This document shows positions 47,935 to 60,894 of a DNA stretch of 64,000 nucleotides, piece by piece. Positions within the stretch are counted from its first letter, which is position 1, and each line of letters starts with the position of its first letter. Under the pieces are notes generated by a model. It saw only the letters and a list, made by a program, of their open reading frames with translations, was not told the origin of the DNA and made no database searches. The translations under genes and the position numbers were made by a program. Origin of the DNA: Utricularia gibba (taxonomy: Eukaryota > Streptophyta > Magnoliopsida > Lamiales > Lentibulariaceae). Location of the stretch: assembly GCA_002189035.1 (NCBI GenBank), contig NEEC01000004.1, positions 3,348,001 through 3,412,000 of the forward strand, in the 5' to 3' direction.

Positions 47935-47943
47935 CTATTTATA
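47935..47943 (+). promoter_or_regulatory. TATA-like box of the WD40 gene
   Basis: CTATTTATAC lies about 60 bases before the start codon, implying a short leader. Confidence 0.45.
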
Positions 47944-47999
47944 CTAATGTCACGGCACGGGACTATCCCCATAACTCTCTGTTCGTCCCCCTCTCCAAG

Positions 48000-49436
48000 A
48001 TGCAGATGGAGAACCACGCCGGTGGCGGCAGCAAGCCTCTCTCCGCCTTGCTTTCGGAAAAGGATCAGAAGCCCCCACTGCATCTCCACAACGCCCGCGA
48101 GGAGGAGCTCGCCTCGCCGTGGAACCTCTCCCCCTCCTCCACTCCTTCATCCTCGGTCCTCTACCACTGCATCTCCACGCTGTACCGCCAGGAGGGCACC
48201 ATCTTTGCGCTGGCGGTCGCCCGGGGGCTCGTCTTCACGGGCTCCGAAAGCTGCCGCATTCGGGCCTGGCGCCAACCCGACTGCACCGAGCGGGGCTTCT
48301 TCTCCGCCAGCTGCGGCGACGTGAGGGCCATTCTGGCGCATGGGAACACGCTCTACACATCGCATAAGGACTGTAAGGTTCGGATTTGGAGGATCACTTC
48401 AGGACCTGATGGTTTCAGAGGAAAGAAACTCGGCGTCCTGCCCAAACCACACCAAATTTTTGGTACCTATTTTTTTTTCGACTGTGCTGCATCAAATATT
48501 ACATGGTCATTATTTTTTTAGAATAAAATTATGATCCAGGTGTCATCCCCGTGAAGAGTGGCTTGAAGCACAAGGACTGCATTTCGTGCATGGCGATAAA
48601 CCTTACGGAGGGGCTACTCTACACGGGCTCGTGGGACAGAACAATCAAAGTGTGGAGGGTTTCCGATGATCTGTGCGTGGATTCCTTCACAGCCCACGAC
48701 GAACAAATAAACGCCGTCATCGTCAACCAGAACGACGGCACCGTCTTCAGCTGCTCCTCCGACGGCGCCGTGAAGATATGGCGACGTGTGTACGGGCAGC
48801 GGGCGCACGCCCTGACGATGACCCTCAAGTTTCAGTTTTCTCCGGTGAACGCTCTGGCTCTCAGCTGCTCCTCCGATTCATGCTTCCTCTACTCCGGATC
48901 CTCCGACGGGATTATCAACTTCTGGGAGAAGGAGAAGGTCTCGGGAAGATATAACCACGGGGGGTTCTTGCAGGGCCACCGATTCTCCGTCCTCTGTCTC
49001 GTCGCCATCGACAGAATGGTACGAACTTGGCGCTATTTCTCTGGAATCCCAGACTTGTGTGTTCTAAACACGGTGTCCGCAGATATTCAGTGGATCGGAG
49101 GACACAACGATCCGGGTGTGGAGACGGGAAGAAGGGATGGGGTTCCATGAATGCCTGGCGGTGATGGACGCCCACCGGGGACCGGTGCAGTCGCTGGCGG
49201 TGGCGGTGGAGATGGAGAGAGCGACGTTTGTGGGGTTTCTAGCGTACAGCGCAGGAGTGGATCAGGCGTTCAAGGCGTGGAGAATAAAAGTGTCGGCGGA
49301 GGATAAGACGGGGTTGGAGTGGTCGGAGGCAAAGACGAAGGTGGAGTACGAGTACGAGTACGAGTTTGAGATGAGCCCCGTTCTGTCGCCGGCGTGGGTG
49401 GAGAAGAGGCTCCAAGGATCCCAATTCATGTGTTGA
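48000..49436 (+). CDS. WD40-repeat protein, JINGUBANG-like
   Basis: Beta-propeller scaffold protein. Exons 48000-48462, 48540-49018 and 49083-49436 give 431 residues. After a variable N-terminus come about seven WD repeats whose ends read RIRAW, VRIW, IKVW, VKIW, INFW, IRVW and FKAW, the pattern of the plant JINGUBANG group (GLLYTGSWDRTIKVWR, YSGSSDGIINFWEKE). JINGUBANG represses pollen germination; whether this paralogue does is unknown. ATG 48000 (MQMEN) is the first; a second in-frame ATG is at 48006. The first two exons are much richer in G and C than all DNA around them. The C-terminal linker is acidic (EYEYEYEFE). A frame through the first intron would stop, so splicing is needed. Confidence 0.92.
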
Positions 49437-50100
49437 TTAATATTATGTATCATACCCTTGATTTGTGTTTTTTGGAAAGTATATTCACCCATAGAATTAG
49501 AGGATGTGTTAACAGAGGATGGATGGATGGATGGATGATATACCATTCATTACACCCTGCTGCCCTCTGAGGCACACGATGAGAATCCAACCACATAAGA
49601 CGTATGTATGTATATTGGAGTGTGACTGCATGAGAATCCAGTCCAGGTGGGGGATCACCTCACCAATTTGATTTGATTTGATTTGATTACCCAGGCCGGG
49701 CCATAAATATAAGTAACTGCTGCAAACGCAATTTAAATGCCTATCCATCCACCCGGCCGCATTATTATGGCTGTGGCTGCCCCATCAGCAGCAGCAGCAG
49801 CAGCAGCAGAAAGCATTATTCACGGTGCCACTCAATCACTGGATCCTCGGATGGGATGGGAGGGAGTTGCGGAGGCTACGAGGTCCCAATTATGATTATT
49901 ATTATTATTATTATTATGCTATCAACACTCCTCCTCATCATTTGAGTAAGAGTCCTAAATAGGAATACCAACCGAAAAGATTCTCATGCCGGATTGCATT
50001 GTAGCCAATCTTTTAAATTTTCAAGTTCGCGCTACACTGTAGTAGTAGTAGTAGCCCCCACCCCCCCCCTTTCATCATATAAATCCTCAATGTTTCAAGA
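49437..50100. repeat. Microsatellite cluster downstream of the WD40 gene
   Basis: (GGAT)n at 49516-49538, (ATTTG)n at 49666-49687, (CAG)8 at 49786-49809, (ATT)8 at 49894-49917, (GTA)5 at 50039-50054, and a C-rich run near 50058. No gene seen. Confidence 0.85.
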
Positions 50101-52174
50101 GAAACACAACTTGTTTCTGTCGATGCCATCAGATATTAGGTTTTCTTTTTTTTCATCTATAAATGGATCAGGGTAGACAACACATCAATAATATCATATC
50201 ATATCCTTCTGATTATTAGGATACGTGGGCAATGAAGATCTCATGATGACACCCCGCCCCCACCCCATCCTACATCTTCCTAATAGCAGGATTTTTCTTT
50301 CAGTTAATTTGAAAAATATCCATATTTCTTCACCTTAATTTGAAAAATATTATACTCTCAAAATCTTTTACAAAATATCCAACCTTAATATGACTTTTAA
50401 ATATAAATGTCAAAAAAACAGAAATATAAGTGTATTTTATTTTTTTTGTTTTTTGTGTATATGTTTATATCTATGTGTATATTTATTATTTTATTAAAAT
50501 TATTCGAAACAATAATAAATATTGTATTATATGTATTTAAATTGTATAATATTGAAAAACATTGTAATAAAATATGATATATTATATTATTTAATTTAAT
50601 ATATAAAAAATAAATTTGGATATAGATATTTGGTAATAATTATTTATATATTATAATATTCAATCAATTCACAAAAAATACTTAAAGATTATTCAAAATT
50701 ATTATACTAAACGACTTCAGTTCATTATCTTTAATCCTAAAATATATATCATGTATATATATCTATATTAATTGTTTTATTAAAATTTTCAGAAGCAATA
50801 ATAAATGTTATATTATTTGTATTTATTGATATAGATATATGATAATTATTCTAAATATTTTTTCATATAAAATCAATACCCAAAAATACATAAATATTTA
50901 TTGAAAATCAATATACCAAATGCACAGATATATATATATATATATATATATATTCTCAATTATTTGTATATTAATATTTTAAGAAGTGATGATAATAATA
51001 CAATAAATTAATTTTTTTTAATTTTGTGTATAGATATATTTATATTTATTATTTTATTAGTTATTTAAAAAATGATAAATATCATATTATTTATATTTAA
51101 ATTATATACTACTAAAAACATATTCTCATAAAAATAGATATATTGTTTGTATAATTTGAAGATATAAAATAAATATTAATACAACTATTTGGTAAATATT
51201 TTTAATATTTGGTGTGTTACTTCAGAAAATATTTTCATGGTGAGTATATTTTTTAATGGATTATATTTGTTATTGATGAAGTGATTTTATTGGTGAGTAT
51301 GTGATCTATTACTCTGTCGAAAAATCTACAATCCAATAAATTATTTCAATATGAACTCTATAATAGAGAAATCATCAACAATGTCCATCTAGAAAAATTT
51401 TCATTATGAGTGTATTTTATTTTGTAGTGTTTATTAGAATAATGTGTTTGGATCATTGGATGTATTTTCTAATAATTAAAATTAAAGCTCTTTGAATATA
51501 ATTGGTCTAATACAATAATACTATGTATACTTATATTTTAAAAACTCGTAAAGATTACAATGCCCATATTCTTTTGCAATTGAAGGTTTCACACGTCAAA
51601 ATGTTTCCACGTAATTGCGTACATCATCCATTTCATATAATTCTTCCAAGAATAATAAAAGTTATTCATTACTCTGTAGTGCATTATCGTCCTTTTGCAA
51701 TATTGTAAGTAAAAGGAAACATTGCATTGTTTACCTGTTGAAAATGATTAAAAAAATTAACACATATGAATTCTACAGTAGCTATATACAATGACAAAGA
51801 GTTTACTGGATTTAGAAGTGACTTTTCTAGTGAATCGTCAATTAATAATGTATTACTAGTGTTATAACGATAGTTGAAGGTTGTATCGTCATTCCAAATG
51901 CGTCGTAAATCCTTAAATTTAATAGTGTTGAAGCTCCCCACCAATGGATATTTTTGTGTCAGTGTACATATTTATATCCCAACAAAATGCTAGATCTTTT
52001 CAACGACAACCTACAAGGATAAAGTCGACTATTTTAGGTACAATTCCATTACAAAGCAAAAATAGTTATTAGTGGTTAAATCATATCAATAATGCTATTC
52101 TATAAACTTACTCTTTTCATGAGGACCAAATGGCCATGTCAAACATTTCCATGAAAATATAAATTCGTTACAAT
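50101..52174. other. AT-rich intergenic DNA around the tandem repeat, no gene seen
   Basis: No coding pattern besides the repeat listed separately. Confidence 0.4.
50448..51230. repeat. Degenerate AT-rich tandem repeat, about 280-300-base unit
   Basis: Similar blocks start near 50455, 50750 and 51028: GTGTATA.ATTTATA then TTATTTTATTA followed by AATAATAAAT.TTATATTATTTGTATTTA. A partial fourth block lies near 50940-51000, next to a (TA)n tract at 50928-50953. The copies differ a lot. Confidence 0.55.
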
Positions 52175-52179
52175 GCACT

Positions 52180-53510
52180 TGATAAACAAAAATTTTCTAA
52201 TGTCATTGCAAAAATAGAAATTTTGTAACAAATAAATTAATAAGCCCTAATCTATACAAAATATGAATTTAGAAACAACAGTAGGTCGTAACAAATGAAT
52301 TTCGAGGTCGATCACAAGGAGCTTGTGCTTGTTAAGTGTTTCAGTAGATGTAGAGTTCGAAACAACAGTAGATCTTAGTCTAGGCTCATATTAACAGTAG
52401 TAAACAAGTTTAGTAAACAAAATCAGGTCTCAACGCTAAAGGTAACAAATACTGGTTTTAACTCAGAGTAATACTAAGATGCCTTAAAGGTCTGCAAATG
52501 GTGTGGTGTTAAAATGCCTAACTTAATTTATTATGTTCCTACACTCAAAACTTCAAATAACCTAAGTCTACTCAATTCATTCATCACATTTTCAGCTAAG
52601 CTAGTCTCCAATATCATCACGAACATTGTAATTAGGTCTACCCGCATGCAAAGCATATAGAATTAGGTCTACCCAATTCTACTAGTTATATTTCAAACTA
52701 ACACCTACTGTTTCCATCTTGATTTGTTGGTCAACTTCTAAATCAAACATCTTAGTTGTGAAGTTATTGTTCCCCTCTTTAGGTCTATCCATGGAATGAT
52801 ATAAACAAGAATTAAAAATAAATAAAAAATTTATTATTAACCCTGGATCCACACCACTATACTTTAACTTAAGGCATCTCTAAGGCCTAACTACTCATAC
52901 TTTGAAGGTAAAACATGATAACATTAATATAAAGTAGTGAAAATGCCAAGAACATTGTGAAAGAGTTGGTTGTAGAAACTAAAAACATCAACAAACGAAA
53001 GTAACGCTAGATTGGGTCTTGGTCTTTGTTCTTCACATTGGAGGTCTTCTCCAGAAAATTGCCCTTCCTTTTCCTTCTGGTTCAATATTCGTTGTGTTGG
53101 AGTTGGAGGAGAATCCCCCCTCGTGTGTGTGCTGAGAATTGCTCACACTCCTTTGCGATTCTCTCTCCTCTTGTTTTTTTCTCTCGCCTCACTTCCCAAA
53201 GTAAGTACAATCTCTGACAACTCAGCTGCTCCTGCCCCTAACCTGTAGGCTGTCGCTGCGACAATTTACTCATTGCTCCCTACTGCACGGTGACTTGTAT
53301 GAAATCCTTGTTTTTTCTATGATCTTGGGGTTGCTGCTAGACTTAAAATCGGATTAGAACATGGGTGGGCTAAATCCTCCCACTAATATCTCAAAAATAA
53401 CATTTTTCTAAGTTATATAAAAATGCTTAAAATTATAAAATAAGTAATAAAAGCATAATTAAAAAACTATAATTATCATATCCTAAAACATGAAAATTTG
53501 TGTGCTATCA
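52180..53510 (-). mobile_element. Solo LTR (family B), reverse orientation
   Basis: TGATAAACAAAAATTTT to TTTGTGTGCTATCA, 1331 bases, with exact duplication GCACT at 52175-52179 and 53511-53515. The ends and the internal order (junction of CTTAGTG-type words, AATCTAGG-type words, CTTCTCCAGAAAA near 53047) resemble family A, but the sequence has diverged clearly. No internal region. Confidence 0.88.
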
Positions 53511-53544
53511 GCACTCGATAAGTAGTTAGAGTGATAAAATTGTA

Positions 53545-54480
53545 CTACTTATTTGCTCTCCACTCGAGAATGCAGTTATACTTTACTACCACACATCCCT
53601 TGTTCATGTACACAACATCTACAAATAGACCATTAATATTTAAAATGATTAATTTTATAGGACTTGAAATATCAACTTCATGAAGAGCGTACATTGGATA
53701 TATTGTTTCGTATTGGTAGATGATTTTCTTCTGTTGGTTTACTTCTTTTTTGGCCTCCTCAAACTCAAAAAGCAATTGCATAACATCATTATCCTCCACT
53801 TATTGAGGAGCAAATGTGTCGACAATCTCCTCGTTATAAACATCATGATGTGCTATATGCTGTCCTTCTACCTGATGTTCTTCAAGATGATTTTGCATTG
53901 TTCTTGTCCTACAATAAATGCCACATCAAATACATATTGAAGCTCTCACATTCAAAGTTGGTAGTTTAATATCTCTCCATCTCATGTATTTTTCTATTCA
54001 AGAGTTGGATAACTTAGAATATAAAAAACTATTAGTTGAAAACATAAAAAATGCTTAGAAAATCAAAAGAGTGTTAGAAATAAAACTTTTTCTACTTGTT
54101 GATTTTCCAACATTGGACAAGATTGAAAGTTGTCTAGGTATTCTTATCCTCGCGTCTTCTGGTGGAATGATCCATATGAAACTAGTCAATCAATCTCCAT
54201 AAGAATTTCATAAATCTGTTACAATTTTAATTTTTGTGAGCAACCTTGGAGCACTTTGCAATGCTAAATAATGTATCAATACTAAGCGGATATCCATCAT
54301 CTTCACATAACCTCATAAATACAATGATATTTTCAATGGAAGCTGGTGTTAAATGAGATATTGGAAGACTCATTGAATGGCACAGACTCAAAAAATAGTT
54401 GGATAGGTAATGTTAACCCACATCTAAAATGTTTGATAACTACAAAAGCATAGGTATCAACACGTTGTAGTGGTTGATCT
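53545..54480 (-). pseudogene. Unassigned mobile-element-like coding relic
   Basis: Minus-strand frame 53799-53545 (MEDNDVMQLLFEFEEAKKEV ...) is preceded upstream by broken pieces such as SHLTPASIENIIVFMRLCEDDGYPLSIDTLF (positions about 54350-54250, shown here only as a pattern of helices). These resemble plant gag-type transposon proteins. The family cannot be fixed by eye. Confidence 0.3.
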
Positions 54481-57000
54481 AAAATTTATTCATCTAAAAT
54501 GGAGATCACGTAAAATCGTGAAGATTGAGTGTTCAAATCGAACAATATTGTATAAGGTGGGGAGAGGGTGGGTTGACATGTATTGTGGTGTGGATGCAAT
54601 TTAATTGAAATAATTAGATTTGTTGCCAATTTTATCTAAACAGAAAATAAAATTATTAGAATAAACCAACTGATATAAAACAAGAGTCACAAAATATTCA
54701 TAAAAAATTAGTCAAATAATGAAAGTAATGAATGTTATAAATGTAATTTACATTATTTATTATTTTTAAATTCTCCTTCTCCATTAGAAAAAGCTACTAG
54801 TGCATTCTCCTTCTAAATCACCTTTTCATTCTTGTCTCCCCCCATCCCCTTCATTTTAAAAGAATGATCAATAGAACATTGTGTTTGCTTTGAGAAAATT
54901 GTCATAATGAGAAATGCTTAATTAGAAATATTAAATGGGAAAAGATATGTTTTAATAGAGGTATATTTTAAATATTATGCTTAATTTGAAAAGTAAAAAA
55001 TAAGATAGGAAACATGTTGGATAATTATATCTTTTTAAATAAACCATGATTGAAAATATATATTCTTTTCAAAATACATATAGAATATCAATTTATTTGA
55101 ACAAATCCAGAAGAAGTTTGTGGAAGGAAGAATAATAATAATAAAAAATATGGTGAATAATAATATTAAAAAAGAATAAAATTATTTTATATCAATTGAT
55201 ATTTAAATTCCTATCCCTCTCTCTTCTATTTCTTTCCCAAGTTCTAAATATTTAAAATTTATAATCTACATTTTTTAATTACTGAAGAAAAAATTAATTT
55301 CATATCCCTCTAGCAAACATAGCCTTAGATGGTTATGAGGAAAATGTTAAAATTAGAGTGGATATTTTTTAAACCCATGTATCTATCTTGTGACATTGGA
55401 AAATATCCCCAAATTGGAGTTTAGATGAATTTAGCCACATATGAAATATATCTACTTGATAGACAAGGATGGAACAGACCCAGATATGATGAATTGGCAA
55501 CAAGATTATAGATACAAGGGATTTGAGCATACAAAAAAACGCATTTTTTTCAGGATGGGACAGCAAGGCATGGGCTTCGTCTCGATCTCGCTCCCCATGA
55601 ATTAATATCAAGAGCCAGCTGTCACGTGAGGAGACCAACAGAATTAATTAGATAATACAAAATGAAAGTGATTTATGAGCGAGCTGTAGGTCTATTTACA
55701 ATTATATTCAACATAAAAAAATTGTATTTTACTCCATCTTTTCTTTTCTCTCCTATTTTATATACAAAAATAATGAAATATTGTTTACTGCATTTATGAA
55801 TATGAGCACATTAGATTTATATTCTATTTATCTTGTGCAACTTATTAAAATTAAATACATGATTATAAACAATTCAAAAAATAATTACGAAAATCTCATT
55901 ATTTTGTAAAGAAACTTAGCTCCATATGTCTCCACTATTTACTAAAACTAGTACAATAAATGTATAATATTTAATAAAAATGCTATGGTTAGTCTTTATT
56001 GACATATTTAGTTTCTAATTTTTAATTGGAATATATTTAATCTACATATTTTGATGTTTGATTATATTTAATCCTCTATTTTTTTAATTCAGTTATTTTT
56101 TTATCTTTTCTATTTAAATATAAATTATCATTAATTTTCAATGGAATATATTTAATTTTCATTGTATTCATAATTTGATAAAATTGATCCTTATTTTTTC
56201 AACTATCATCCAACCACCGTCCACAACCATACCCGTTGCACATGGCACATCACCACCCAGGCGATGGATAAGGATGATGAGCGATGGGTGATGTGGCTGG
56301 CAGTGGCCATTGGTGATTGATAATGATAAAATTGAATTAAAAAAAAAGATTTTAAATTAATGATTGATTTTATCATTAGTGTAAATAATGTAGATCATTC
56401 TTACTCGATAACTAATTATAAATAGTTTTGAAATAGTACGATTTATATATTGTTTTTCAAGACTAATTACGTTATTTATGTAAATAGTGGGTTATTGCCT
56501 TATTGGCGTAATTCTCTTGTAGATTTTTTTAAAACATGAAATATATACACTAAAAAGTAATGAATAATTGAAACGTAAAAAAGTGCGTCAAAAGTATTCT
56601 AATAAATGATACAAAAATATGTTTTAGAATGATACATTTTATTTAATTAAGATAATAGTTCTTATCATTTTTTATAAATATTATTTAATAATAAATAAAT
56701 ATAAGATATTATATTCATTATATTTGTCTGTGTATATATACTGTAATACTAGATATGCATATTTTCAATACTTCTATCGATATATAATTTTTTATTAATT
56801 TAATTTATATTTTTTAATAGATGATAATTATTAAAATGGACGATTTTTAAAATTTTATTTTGTATAATTATTTCGACTCCCCACCATTTACTTGGCTTTT
56901 CTTTTTCACTCTTCTGGGGGTCGCCTTCAATCGCGACCTTGCCTGAACTCCGCTCCCCGATCCCCACCTCCCTACACACGCACAATTTCGGTATATTGAT
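54481..57000. other. AT-rich intergenic DNA, no gene seen
   Basis: Low-complexity AT-rich DNA with a short GC-richer patch at 56210-56320. No feature assigned. The last part (56870-57038) becomes pyrimidine-rich and should contain the promoter and leader of the next gene. Confidence 0.45.
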
Positions 57001-57038
57001 ATTCCAAAACTGTGGGCTTTCTTCCTGCTTTTGCTTAA

Positions 57039-59374
57039 ATGAGCAGAGCAGCAGCGCTGCAAATGCGATCGCCGTTTGTGAATATGGAAATCCCCGATGA
57101 TCCGGCGCCGTTTATACGATCGGAGTTCCTGCAAGTACTCCGTGCTCGTCGCTCTGCGGAAGGTCATTCAAATCCTCTCACGCGATTCCTTGATTTATTG
57201 AGCATTTTGAATGCTGGATAAAGTTTACACGCTTGTGCTAATGGAGAACCTCTGCAGTTCCTCTTAGTGTAGTGCCTGCCGCACCTGTTGGAGATCCACT
57301 TTTTCAAGTTCCTCCAACGCCGGAGAGCAGGAAGGTTGATTGCTTCTTCAATTCTGCCGTTTCAGGATATTCTTTTTTTAATCTTATATTGTGATTAAAT
57401 TTAGGTGATGGAGTCCTGCCCGAGAAGAGAAATTTCAAATTTCAATGAGCTCATCGTGGAAGAGAACTTCTACTTGACTACCGAGGCATGATGAGATACT
57501 ACTGTGTTCATATGAACTTCCTCTGATTTTAAAAAATTTCATTAGAAATGGTGGCTTTTCGAGAGGATCCTAAAAATCGAACTCCTCGACAACTGTTTCA
57601 GAGTCAACAGTCTGTTATTGTTCTTCTATGTGAGAATATCTTCCAAATCTGGAAACATGCTTTATCAGTATACTTTCCATGTAGGAAGGAGAACAGGGAA
57701 TGTTACCTGTTTTATTAGTAAAACTCAAGGAAAGCTCTCCCAGAAGAAGGCCAGCAATTGTCATCTTGCATAGCACTAACAAATGCAAAGAGTGGTTGCT
57801 ACCTTTACTTGAGGTAGCGCATAGCAATTGTTCTCGACATTTATACCAGTGCATAATCCATTTTTTCCGCTCACATCTGATTATTCCAGGCATATGCTTC
57901 GAGGGGTTACATATCCTTAGCCATTGACTCACGTTATCATGGAGAGCGTGCTAGAGTAACAACTTATAAAGATGTGGGCTTCCACAGTATTTAGTTTGTT
58001 TTACTGCTTATGAAAAACTCTAAAATCTGTTTCTGATTTTGCTGTAGGCTCTGGTGTCATCCTGGGACATTGGAAACACAATGCCTTTTATATATGACAC
58101 TGTATGTAATTTGTGTTTGAAAAATCAATGGTTGTATGCTACAGAATTAACATAATTGGATTATTGCAGGTCTGGGACTTGATAAAATTAGCTGATCATC
58201 TTACCGACAGGGAAGATGTAGATCATGATAGAATCGGAATAACTGGTGAATCGCTTGGAGGTGGGGTGGATTTCCTCGAGTCAATGTGCTTGCTTGTTGG
58301 AAAGAAAATCACCGGCATTCGTTATTATATTCAATTTATGCTCATTCGTTTGATTGTTTTCTCTTCTACTTAACCCAGGAATGCATGCGTGGTTTGCTGC
58401 AGTTGCTGATACTCGATATTCAGTGGTTGTCCCTATAATTGGGGTTCAGGTAGACCTAACAACTTGTCCTTTGGGATATTTAAATCAGATATCGTGTGCT
58501 TAATGTGTATTTTTCAGTTGTAGCTACTCCGAATCTACTAGTATAGAATATTTACCTTCAAGTTTCAACCTTAAAAAACCATTTAACTATCGATCATCCA
58601 CACGTCATCCACCTATGAAGTATCTTTTGTGTTAATAGAAGGTAAAGACTATTTCAGGGCTTTCGATGGGCTATTGATCATGACAAGTGGGAGGGCCGTG
58701 TAAACAGCATCAGAGCTGTATTTGAAAGTGAGATAGTTTAAATGAGAATCGGCATTTATTTCTATTAGTTTGAGAGTCGGATCTCATGATCTTGAATTTA
58801 AGTTCTTGGTTTTCAGAAGCAAGAGCTGATTTAGGAAAAAGTTCAATTGATAAAGAAGTGGTGGAGAGAGTGAGTCTTTCTCTCATCCTACCATTCCGGC
58901 TTTCTCCCTCCCAAACGTCTGTAGTGGATGAATGTTGGTAATTCTTCTAAACAGGTATGGGATAGAATAGCTCCTGGCCTGGCTTCTCGTTTCGATTCTC
59001 CTTATACTCTTGCAGCAATTGCACCTCGGCCCCTGCTCATATTGAACGGTTAGCAAACGCATTGGTGCTCGAGCTTAGGAGAAAAGGAACCCAATTAGTG
59101 ATTGCTTTGACTTACAGGTGCAGAAGATCATCGTTGCCCCCTTGATGGATTGGAAGTTCCGGAAACGATGGCGAAGCAGGCATATGAAAAGCACCACTCG
59201 GAACAATATTTCAAGGTGCGGTAACTCCCACTAACGCAAAAGATGGTGAGCTAACTCTCACCTTTCTTTCCTCTTCCTCACCAGCTAGTAGCAGAGCCAG
59301 GGATCGGCCATGAAATGACAGTTTCAATGGTCAAACAAGCCAGTGACTGGTTCGATCAGCACTTGAATCCGTAA
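57039..59374 (+). CDS. Alpha/beta hydrolase, 13 exons
   Basis: Serine hydrolase of the alpha/beta fold, similar to an uncharacterised plant group with GESLGGMHAW. Exons: 57039-57162, 57258-57334, 57405-57485, 57685-57813, 57890-57973, 58048-58101, 58170-58260, 58379-58449, 58658-58727, 58817-58869, 58955-59048, 59118-59215, 59285-59374; 371 residues. Nucleophile elbow GESLGG (Ser211), NGAEDHRCP (Asp313) and GIGHEMT (His351) make a complete triad. DSRYHGERA and GFRWAIDHDKWEGRV are typical of the group. No signal peptide or membrane segment is obvious. Start ATG 57039 (MSRAAALQM); a second ATG follows at residue 9. Exon 3 must use a GC donor. Substrate unknown. Confidence 0.92.
57486..57684 (+). 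other. Probable GC-AG intron in the alpha/beta hydrolase gene
   Basis: Exon 3 ends ACCGAG and the intron begins GCATGA; it ends CATGTAG. Joining gives LTTEEGEQG, as expected for the family, in phase. No GT donor nearby keeps the frame. Confidence 0.65.
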
Positions 59375-59376
59375 AG

Positions 59377-59395
59377 TAGCAGCAGCAGCAGCAGC
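59377..59395. repeat. (CAG)n tract in the 3' UTR
   Basis: AGCAGCAGCAGCAGCAGC directly after the stop codon of the alpha/beta hydrolase. Confidence 0.7.
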
Positions 59396-59486
59396 CATAT
59401 TTTTATCATTTCAGTGAGGTATTGCTTTTTCAACTCAAGTGCAACACCTTACCTATCAGCGTTGTTTCTCTTTTTATACCATTCGC

Positions 59487-59492
59487 AATAAA
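59487..59492 (+). terminator. Polyadenylation signal of the alpha/beta hydrolase gene
   Basis: AATAAA about 113 bases after the stop codon. Confidence 0.5.
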
Positions 59493-59849
59493 AGAGAAAC
59501 AACTTTGTTTTCAAATTTCTCATTTAATTGATTATTCATTTTTAAATCCATTAATCAATATTGAATAGTTATTAATCCACACAAATAACGAAATTATTAA
59601 CTAAATATCCGATATCATTTCAGGCATTAGCATATGAAATTATTCAAAAACAAAAAAACCTTACGAATCCTCTCAAACAGAATTCAGATTTTATAAAAAA
59701 ACACTAAAATGTCATTTGATATTATGTTTAAAAATAATGTAATTAGGTATATATACTCAATTGTAATGTATATAACAAATTGTGTTAGATGAGAGTAATG
59801 AACTATAGGATGAGTTAAGGCTAGAGTTGTGACCGGTTCTATATGGAAC

Positions 59850-60894
59850 GATTTTCTCAAACACAAAAATCTAAGTGTTTGCTATGTGAAAGTCAATACA
59901 TGCAATCAGTGTCACGTTGATAGATTTGGTCTTAACTAGGATTAAGGTAGAGTTGCAATAAAATACAATAAAGAAAAGTAACAAATTTCTAAGTTCGGTT
60001 GTTTTCTAAGATGAAATAGGTGATGCTTGGGACTCCTAGGGGATGTATGCTTATCACTAAACACGCTCATATAAACCATAAATCAAACAACTAACAAATA
60101 AAGTCCAGGTTTATCCAGACTCTTGTTTTCCCCGTAATCTTTGATCTACCTCTAATTATGGTTGTTAAGATGAGTTTCACTACTTCACTCTCCTGGATCT
60201 ATCCAGATTTGTTAAGGAAGTGGTGTGACTTATGATTGTTTAAGTCTAAAGATTGATTATCATATTTCTCCCATTTTCACCCCAAGGCACTCCTAAGTAT
60301 CTAGCCACTCATAACAATGGAAATGAAAGCATCTTCATAACATATCCTAAGTAACATTCTGTTCTCAAGGCTAAACAACAACTTAAGATGCATAACAGAG
60401 CATAAACAATAAATTGTTCACGTAGGGAAAAATAAAACTAGTCTCAGCTAGGAACAGTGTTAATCAAGAATGAAAGAAAATTTTTAAAGGGAAACTTGTT
60501 CTTCTAGATCGTCATCCTCCCCCTTGTTCCCCAAAAAAATTCTCCAAAAAGTTGTGTCGCGTGTCTCTAATGAGGAAGATCTCTTTTCTCTCTCCATCTT
60601 GTCCCCATTTTTGTCCAAAATCCTCATTTTTCATCTTCTTGGATTTTATATTCTTTTTTTTAGATTTTTGTCTCATCTTCTGCCATTACACAGTTCATAT
60701 CTGGCTCCTTGAGATTTGTAAAACCGACATGTGCTGCATTGCTCAAAGAAATTTATTAGAATTAAGGTTGGGAGTAAAAAAACACAACTATAGTACTATA
60801 CGCAAAAATATAGTACTAGGCAGTAAAACTTAAGTTTTGTAGTACAATATGAGTTATTTCTCTATATTCAATTACTAAAAAATATGTGTTATCA
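59850..60894 (-). mobile_element. Family A LTR fragment
   Basis: Reverse complement of the family A LTR from its centre to the LTR 5' end (ATATGTGTTATCA at 60882-60894). The LTR 3' end (left side here) is not recognisable before about 59850, so it is truncated or highly diverged. No duplication found. Confidence 0.8.

Noticed and set aside
47947-48365. Long overlapping frames on both strands around the WD40 start
   Set aside because: GC-rich shadow frames of the first WD40 exon; the WD-repeat frame from 48000 is the real one.
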